From contig JALIGW010000002.1 in assembly GCA_023053685.1 (NCBI GenBank), forward strand, positions 45,071,278 through 45,135,277: a stretch of 64,000 nt of DNA. Direction: 5' to 3'. The stretch is from Diadophis punctatus similis. Taxonomy: Eukaryota > Chordata > Lepidosauria > Squamata > Dipsadidae. This document shows, in pieces, positions 56,479-64,000 of the stretch (position 1 is the stretch's first letter; the number at the start of each line of letters is the position of its first letter). Position numbers and translations under genes: made by a program. Below the pieces are notes generated by a model. The model was not told the DNA's origin and ran no database searches. It saw nothing but the letters and a program-made list of their open reading frames with translations.

Positions 56479-57779
56479 AATCATCAGATTTGACTCTTAT
56501 TGACAACTCTGACAAGCTGTGGTAAGTTAGTGTCTGCCACTTCCAAACTGCTTTGTAAGACAATACATTTTTTCTAGATTGCTTGCTTTTGTTTTCTCTT
56601 CTGAATAGTTGCAGTTGCAATATCACACAGTATTTAAAAGCTAGATAAAGGCTACTAGCACCTGATCATTCTCTGCAATAGGCACTTCTCCTCTTGCTTA
56701 TTGTATATTGAATTTCCATCTTTCCTAAGATTAAGTAAGTGATAGAGAAAAGCTTGTGCACGGCATGGGATAAATTTTATAAGATAGAAACTGAATATAG
56801 TAAGTTCTCATAAAAAGAGCAATAATCTCGATGACATTTTGTCTTGATATTTATAGCCTATAAAATTCAAAGTTGGATTGGAGGCACCATTCATCTGTTA
56901 ATGGATCAAGATTATACTTATAAAATCTGACTGTACCTTTATCTGAGTGGAAATACCTTCACTATGGAGTTAAACTGGAATTCAATTGATATCATCCATC
57001 TAAAAGAAAGATGGGAAACAAAGACCATGCTGTATCTGTCCAACTCAGTTGATTTAAAAATACAGAACAGATATAAATTTATATACTGATATAAATGTCT
57101 TTCTCTTTTATGGTAATTCAATTTAGCCATGCCACATATCTCATATTTGGGATGTGCAAACTGCAATCGAGAAGGACTGCTGATATAAGCAAGAAAATTT
57201 AAATAATGTAAGGGAAACTTTATTCTTTGGAGAAGCCTACATCCTTGAATACTCCTGACAGTATCTCTATAATTAGAACTTTGTTTTTAATACAGTTCTC
57301 CAGTATCTTCATAGTTTAGCTTTCTCTTTATGGCAACGAAACTAAATAAATAGCAATCTATGACTATCATGCAGTGGAAGAACTTCATTTTAATTGCATA
57401 CATATTGCCATTTTATAAGGTAATTAAAAACAGAATCAAACTTGCTTTACCATTTCAATGCAGGAAAAAAATATACGATTTGTCATGCTCCACAGACCAA
57501 ACATTACCATGAGCCTCCAAGCTTGATAGCTTTCTATAGAAATGTGAGGAGGGGGAGAGCAGATCAGAAATGAACTCATTGCCAAAGCAAAATAAACATT
57601 TAAAGCCAGTAAAATGTACCTAAAAATGAGAAATGAAGATGAAAACACTTTCCAGTTGGCGATTTCCTTTCACATACTCCATTGGAAAAACATTGAATTG
57701 AGTGCTCATGGCAGAGTTCACTTAAAGTCTAAAAATTTCTCAAGCAAACAGCAAAAGGGTTCAGTACTAGTTCAGTACT
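56479..57779. other. Unique AT-rich spacer
   Basis: No gene or clear repeat seen. Confidence 0.4.
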
Positions 57780-57785
57780 GTTTCC

Positions 57786-57990
57786 AATACACTCAGAATG
57801 CCTAACTCGGGGCTAATCTAAAAAACCCTAGCAGGTTGGACCTCGTACATACTTGGATAGGGTACCATCAGGAAATCCCAGAACCGTAGTCTGAAAAGTT
57901 TTAAAAATATCCTGGAAGAAGGCAGTACAAACTATTTCCATATTATTGCCAGGAAAGTGATACGGATGTGTCCATGTCATGTTGCACATT
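57786..57990 (+). mobile_element. 5S-rRNA-headed Sauria-type SINE
   Basis: About 57786-57890 follows the order of vertebrate 5S rRNA in decayed form: CTCAGAATGCC, then CCTAGCAGGTTGGACCTCG, then TACTTGGATAGGGTACC and the CGTAG end. It joins a tail (CTGGAAGAAGGCAGTACAAAC, TATTGCCAGGAAAGTG) related to that of the tRNA-headed SINEs at 12268 and 60172. It is a SINE, not a working 5S gene. Confidence 0.75.
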
Positions 57991-58140
57991 CCACTGTGAA
58001 CCAATCTCAGCTCAAGAACATTTTTATTAATCTTTAAAAATGCTCATCTATATTCTATACAGTAACAGCTGGAACAATCAGTATTCCAATAAAGTTCTAA
58101 TTCTTATTTTATGGGGTGGAGGATGAGGTCATTCATCCTA

Positions 58141-58187
58141 TCATTCATTCATTCATTCATTCATTCATTCATCATTCATTCATTCAT
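58141..58187 (+). repeat. (ATTC)n microsatellite, left
   Basis: About 11 units with one interruption, just before a LINE fragment. Confidence 0.95.
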
Positions 58188-58377
58188 AGCAGAAGAAAAG
58201 TGAGCACTCCGCAAAGCCAGAGCTGCAAATGCTGCGACAATGGTGCCCACACATGTCTGCCCAACATGTGGCAGAACATTTCGTGCCCGTATAGGCCTTA
58301 CCAGCCACCTGCGGACACATCGTAAACAGCCCACAACCTGATAGATGTCAAGGTCCTCTTCGAACACGATGGACAAA
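58188..58377 (+). pseudogene. LINE ORF2 C-terminal zinc-finger fragment
   Basis: An uninterrupted frame from about 58210 to the stop at 58339-58341 reads RKARAANAATMVPTHVCPTC, then GRTFRARIGLTSHLRTH. This is a C2H2 finger (CPTC...HLRTH) of the kind found at the end of several LINE ORF2 proteins. A short 3' region follows, then (CATT)n. The LINE family is not determined. No RT is present. Confidence 0.7.
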
Positions 58378-58445
58378 CATCATTCATTCATTCATTCATT
58401 CATTCATTCATTCATTCATTCATTCATTCATTCATTCATTCATTC
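58378..58445 (+). repeat. (CATT)n microsatellite, right
   Basis: About 16 perfect units forming the tail of the LINE fragment. Confidence 0.97.
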
Positions 58446-59561
58446 TTCTACCCTGCTGCAATAAAATGACTCTAGATTGCATAATGTATACAAAAATATC
58501 CACATTTGGATTAAAACTAATCACAATCACACCAAGAACAGCATTACTAATTGACCACTGCAGCTTAGCCTCATTTATTGTTGAGTACTAAGAATGTCAA
58601 AAAGGACAAATTAAATTCAAAATAAATTGATGTAGATGCTTTTCCTTCTGCCATACTAAAACATACTGTTTGGTGATCATCTCCCACACACAAGACTTGG
58701 GAAAGGGATATAGTCCAGAGGCTACGTTTGTATCTCTCTAGCTAAAACCTGCCACTTCCCTAAGCATCTTTTCAAATGATAAATCTCTTCTCCACCCTGT
58801 TCACTTTGTACAAACTACACCTTGAGCCTTTGAAACACAACAGCTGACATTCTGCTTTAAAAGATGCTGTGATGGCAAAATCATTTGTTTTGACAATCTG
58901 CTCATGAAAGCCTTTCTGAGCTGTGATTAGCCCCAAAGCTTTCTTTTCAAACTGTCATTTATCGGAAGAGCCTGAAGAGCAAGTCTCTGGCACATCCAGC
59001 CAATGATGTGTTATGCTCATAACTGAAGAATTTGCAAGAAATGTCAGAGCTGCTTGGGCATTATATCTGATTTCTTCCCTGGCAAGGGCTTGTTTTCATG
59101 AGCTGCCAGAGTTCAGGAATTGCCAGAGAAAGCTGCCGATTCATATTGGCAGAGGAGTTGTATTACTTTCAAGTTCTTAGTCTGAATATGGGGCACAAAA
59201 TGGCTGTACCATACTTTCATGCCTTTTTTTACCCAAGAGATAGTGGGAGGATGAAGTGGGTGTCAAACATGACATATGTTTATTAAATTTATTTCTCCTT
59301 AATTATCTCATATACTTTATTTTATAAGTCCCTTTGAGGTTTTATTATTGTAGTGGCTCCTCCAGTTGGAGAGTTATTAATTGAAATTATATAGGATGAT
59401 TAATCATATGGGGATGCATGTGCTGCCAAATAAAATGTACACCTGGCCTATTCATCAGGCAAGTTGTTTAGCCAAATTGACTGCTGAGACCTCTTTCATG
59501 GAACAAAAATAGCTTGCTTTAGAGGCTTAGATTGTTCACAGAGTCCATAACAACATATACA
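58446..59561. other. Unique sequence, repeat-free
   Basis: No gene. The part 58850-59090 is less AT-rich and free of recognisable repeats. Confidence 0.35.
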
Positions 59562-59563
59562 TA

Positions 59564-60108
59564 CAGGGTGTACTAAAAGTCAGGCCCTGCAGGCCAATCA
59601 TAATACAGTTTGTTCATTTTATGAATTAACTTTTTTTCAGTGAGAATGTTACTGTACTTAGAAAAGTCATGCATCCAATGCATGGGCGGGTTGCTCTCTT
59701 ACCTCGCTGCCGGAGCCATGCGCGTGCATCTCCACGCTTTGGGGGGGGTGCGCGCTCGCTAAGTGCGCACACCCCCTCACACGATTTTGCTTCTGCGCAT
59801 GCGCGGAGGCAAAATCTCGCCGAAATCTCTCTTTTGCGCACATCCCCTCACAAGATTTCTACACATGCGCAGAAGCAAAATTGACCCAAAATCACCGAAA
59901 AAAATGGCGATGAGCGCGGTGGACCAGCAGAGAGGGCTCCGGAGCGGTTGTGCAATCGGCTGCCCCTTACCGGAGCTGTGTATTGGGCAGCTCCGGCAGG
60001 AACCCACCTCTGATCCAATGAATTAGGAAGGGTTTAGAAGAAAATGAAAACTAATTTGAACAATTAATGTAATTTATATAACATGGGCCTGACTTTTGGT
60101 ATAACCTG
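59564..60108. mobile_element. mariner-like MITE, interrupted
   Basis: The terminal inverted repeats CAGGGTGTACTAAAAGTCAGG (59564 on) and the complement of 60085-60108 match at 21 of 24 positions and are flanked by TA on both sides, the Tc1/mariner signature. Without the inserted hAT MITE and one copy of its duplication it is about 205 bp. No transposase. Confidence 0.88.
59681..60012 (-). mobile_element. hAT MITE, copy 16, nested in the mariner MITE
   Basis: CATGGGCGGGTTGC...GGAACCCACCTCTG with perfect 8-bp duplication atccaatg (59673-59680, 60013-60020). CAGCTCCGG subfamily, inverted relative to copy 9. It contains TGCGCATGCGCGGAGGC. Confidence 0.93.
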
Positions 60109-60171
60109 TATACCATAGACAAATTTTCTGAATAGTAATGAAATATCACTGCAAGTAAATTGCTTGAGAGA

Positions 60172-60382
60172 GCCAGTTTCAGGTAGTAGCTAAAACACCA
60201 GACTAGAAACTAAGAGACTGTGAGTTCTAGTTTAGGCATGAAGCCTTCTGGGTGACCTTGGGCCAGTCACCCTTGCTCAGCCCTAGGAAGAAGGCAAAGG
60301 CAAACCACTTCTGAAATCTTACCAAGAAAACTGCAGGGAATACTCCTGGTAGGCACCAAGACTCAACACTGACTTGAAGGCT
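60172..60382 (+). mobile_element. tRNA-headed Sauria-type SINE
   Basis: GCCAGTTTCAGGTAGTAGC, then ACTGTGAGTTCTAGTTTAGG (B-box-like), GGGTGACCTTGGGCCAGTC, and the tail GGCAAAGGCAAACCACTTC to GACTTGAAGGC. It matches the minus-strand copy at 12268. Confidence 0.85.
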
Positions 60383-63300
60383 CTCTTACACAAATTGTAT
60401 ACTAAGATGCAGCCATATAATACTTCTGGATAATGGTCTGAATTTGAGACTGGCTGAATGTCCTTTAGATCTTCAGTGTCAGCAAAATAGCAAAATGAGA
60501 TTCAGTGGAAGTATAAAAAAGCCCACCCCAACCTGGTGTTCCCAAATACAATGGGCTGTAATTCTAGGTAGCACTGACTGAGAATGAGTGATTGAGAACA
60601 CATTTTGAGAGCGCCAGGTTAGGAAAGGCTGATGCCTAGATTGACTTGAAAAGAGTTGACTAGCTAGAAAGAACATTTTCCAGCTACAGTTCCGTAAAAA
60701 AGAAAATCAGTGAAAATCAGCACTAAACAATTATATATTCTGTGCTATGACTTTGCTAGAATATTTGGGCACCAATTGAATCATTCCACAGAGCAGATGC
60801 TGCTGCTGAGGTGGGCTTCAGAAGGCCTGATAGATGGCATTGTTTAATTGAAGGAGCTAAATACTGTGACATGAAAGACAAAAAGAATAAAAGCAATCGT
60901 AGCAATAGCTATATAGAGGAAAACAATCCAAACTTCCTTCTCTCCCATTCTGAAATTTTGTAGCCAGCCCAGAAGGCTACTATAGATAATGGTCCTGAAA
61001 GCAACTTGAAAACCCCATAGGACCAAGACAGTTGTATTCCCCTTTCCCTGATTTCATTACAGATCCCATCCCCAAGAATGATCAATGCAATATTCATCTC
61101 ATACCAGACCTTCATCCCAATTTATAAGTGTCTACATAATGTGCTCTTTCCAGGGCTCCCGACAACCACTTCTACCACTTCTACCCAACCTTCCTTAGAA
61201 AGGGAAGGTTGGGAAGCTAAAAATTATCCAAGATAGTTGAGTTGAGCATGGCTTCTTGAGGAGGGGTCTTACTACTTTTTCATTCAAGCCATTATTTTAA
61301 TTTCCTCACCTTCAGATGTGTGGTCTACTGTCCACACCTTTCCTCCTATAACCTCCTTGGTAGCATTCAACAAATCAGGTGGAACAGTGATCTAATCCAC
61401 ATATAGTGAAGCTTACATTCCAGAGAAACAGGTCTACTTCTTCAAGATCCAGTCTCAAATGTATCCCAAACAAACTTGCAAAATGAGGTCTCTGTCAATT
61501 GTGATGCACTTACCAAGCCAGCATCTAACTCCCGGTGGATGTGAATCACTTTTACCCTTCAGATGCTGTGCAAATTTGTTACAAGTTAATGTAGCACTAT
61601 AGCATCCCTGAAGCCATAAAAATGCTAAAATGGCTGTCAGAGTGGTTTCAGTTGAACACTTCTGATTTATGACAATGTCTAATGCTCTGTTTATTTACTG
61701 AATGTAATTGAGCAATTACTACTGAATTGCAGCAACAAACACACAAAGCAGGAAGTTCTAGTCCAGAGTTCTGAGCACCAATCATTTACCTAAAATATCT
61801 ATAGAAGGTTTTGCTCCAGCGCTCTTGACATTTCCTCCTGCACGTGACAGATCCAGACGTGCCTCAGAATAATGTATGAAATGGCCACACAATTCACGAC
61901 TAGAATTTTGCTTTCTCACCTGACAACATTTCCTGTAACTCAAACCAGGCAGGATATATCTTTAATTTCACTCAGAACTTGTTTGATGAATTATTTTTTA
62001 ACTGATCACAGTCAAGACTAGACCAATTTTAATATGGATTAATTTTCTGATGAACATTCATTGTTATGATAGTAATGTTTGAGAGCTTTGACAGGGTACT
62101 GAACCATAAGAGCAGCTAGTCTGCTGTGGTATATATAGTAATAAAATATCCTGCCATAATAATGATATGCTGGTCTGGCTCTCACACTGTAACTATCCCA
62201 AGCTTTGTGCTTAGTTAACCAAATATGTTTGCATAAATGGGTGGGTGAATATTTTGACAGCACTGATTAATTGATGACAGTCAATGACATATCATCCCTC
62301 TTAAGTTAGAGGTACCTTATGTTACCTGGTCATGGGAATTTACAGTACCACAATCAAGACTAATCTGACCACACAATTACACCTAAAATGGAGAGGTGGA
62401 AATTTTAACTATGTTATACTGTGTGCATAACATTGGTCATAGAGTTCTGATGACCTATGAAGCAAAGATATGGTTTTTGAAAGCACAAGAAATAAACAAC
62501 TATGTAAATATTGCCTTTGTGGTGTGACAAGGCTAGTATTTGGAGCTAAAATTGGTATTGCTGGTGACGCTGTGAATAACCAATCAAAATAGGATCTAAA
62601 TATTTCAGGGCAATCAGAAAATATACTGAAGAAAAGTAGTGAAATAGTAAATTGTAGAAAATTGATCATAATAGACTTTTATTGGGCATAGTTGAGATAT
62701 AACAGGAGAAGGACAGGAGAATGTCCTATTTAAAGATAAACGACGATGCTCATCCACAAAAGTGTGCTTGTTTCTGTCTTGTCTGTCTTTGATTTCATTC
62801 AAAAATACAGTAGATAAAATAGGGATCACCAACTCTTACAGCTGTGCAGCTAGTCCTAAAGGAGCAAAATACTAGACCGCACACTAATGAGATGGTTTTC
62901 TGCCTCCTCTTCAACCCTCACATAATACTTACTATCAGTTCCTACCGAGCTTGTATTTCTTTTTTCTTCTGGGCAGATTGGCACATTTACAATGAAAGTG
63001 GATGCTGCAGCCTCTCGCTATTTTTTTAAAAAAAATGCCTTATGAAGTCTACTATAAAATATAATGGTATTTTATAGCAGGTTGGAAATAAAAGATTCTG
63101 AAAGTTAGCACTATACCTGGTTCCTTTCCAATTTTACTAAAAAATACAGGAAGTGCTATATTTACCTCGATAAAATGTCCACATTATTTACATTTGCAAA
63201 TAACTAGATGCTAAGTGAGCAATGATAGAAAAAGCAGGGGGAATGCAATCCACAGTTGATATGCAGCATATTTGCCCATCTCACTATTGAACGGACTCTG

Positions 63301-64000
63301 GGCAGCATATACATGTCTACCAACCAAAGGACAATGATTAACAGCTTACTCAGGAATGTAATCATTGGTTCCTGCTAGCAACCTCTTAGGTTTCGGGTAA
63401 GTTATACTCACTTCTCAGTTGTTGCTGTTTTTAATTACATGTTGCAGGGGAGAGCTTCTCTAGTGCAATTCTGAAAGAATTGTGAAAGGTCAATACCATT
63501 AAGAGAATCACTAAAGGACTTGAAGATACAGGTCTCAAAAGGTTTGAGCACTGTGGTTTTGCTCAACAAAGTCTAGGACAGAAAAAGCCAACATGTTCAT
63601 TGAGAGGTGAGTTTTACAAGAAGAAAAAAAACTTCATTAGTTGCCTGAAGGGAATAAGTGTCAGTACAAACACATCTTGGAGGCACAATAGGTTGAAGGG
63701 AGCCTAAAGCAATATCCAGAAACCAAGGAACTCTAAAGCTCAAGAATACTGTTGTGCCACACTTGAGTCCAACTGACAATTTATGTTCAAGAAGCCTGCA
63801 AACCAAGATTTGTCACAGTTCCAAAGTAGTGCCGTGCAGGGGAAAAAAAAGCATAAATTCTCATTCAGTTTGATGAAAGATTTTTGTTTTGTTTTGAAAT
63901 GTCTTTCCAGGAGAACAGGTGACCAAGAGGTGGGTGTGAATGTTCTGTCTTCCATAGGACAAATGGCTCTCCAGTCAGTGGCCTTTCTCTTAGTACAGAC
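60383..64000. other. Unique AT-rich sequence
   Basis: About 3.6 kb with no supportable gene. A short dispersed-repeat scrap (GAGCGCCAGGTTAGGAAAGG) lies at about 60609-60630. Otherwise nothing recognised. Confidence 0.4.

Noticed and set aside
57786..57895. Functional 5S rRNA gene
   Set aside because: It has many mismatches and deletions relative to 5S and is joined to a SINE tail.

Overview
This window looks like non-coding DNA of a squamate reptile, most likely a snake. The evidence is the mix of elements: Sauria-type tRNA SINEs and a 5S-rRNA-headed SINE sharing their tail, CR1/L2/L3-group LINE ends with (GAATA)n, (ATCT)n and (AAAT)n tails, two DIRS tyrosine-recombinase retrotransposons, dense hAT MITEs, and long tetranucleotide microsatellites. 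I found no supportable host protein-coding exon, tRNA or functional rRNA. Species and chromosome cannot be fixed from sequence alone.

Layout. 0.46-0.75 kb: hAT MITE. 1.39-4.56 kb: a deleted endogenous retrovirus with paired 599-bp LTRs, 6-bp target duplication, tRNA-Trp-like primer site, short gag remnant, gag-integrase fusion frame and broken env. 4.80-10.94 kb: a structurally complete DIRS element on the minus strand (gag-like, RT-RNase H-methyltransferase-like, tyrosine recombinase, inverted terminal repeats and internal complementary region). 12.3-16.2 kb: SINE, CR1 end and a MITE. 17.20-23.28 kb: a second DIRS element of a different family, same orientation and architecture. 24.1-25.3 kb: inverted repeat, (GA)n tract and a probable solo LTR. 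26-44.6 kb: many hAT MITEs (two are long hairpins), LINE 3' ends seeded with microsatellites, and a probable Penelope-like fragment. 44.76-47.13 kb: a 5'-truncated L2/CR1-type LINE with a nearly intact RT frame. 48.3-52.3 kb: MITEs, CR1 end, a Ty1/copia RT relic, tRNA SINE, LINE end. 52.3-64 kb: mostly unique AT-rich sequence with (TC)n/(GA)n tracts, a 5S-headed SINE, a LINE zinc-finger tail between (ATTC)n blocks, and a mariner-like MITE interrupted by a hAT MITE.

How the parts relate. All recognised reading frames belong to transposable elements, and every autonomous one carries at least one inactivating lesion (stop, frameshift, catalytic substitution or truncation). The most striking recurring signal is regulatory: the hAT MITEs, the second DIRS leader and the solo LTR all carry NRF1-like palindromes (TGCGCATGCGC), and many MITEs plus the DIRS leader also carry YY1-like ATGGCGGC or CRE-like TGACGTCA motifs. 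The window is therefore a dense record of nested insertions that has also dispersed promoter-type motifs.
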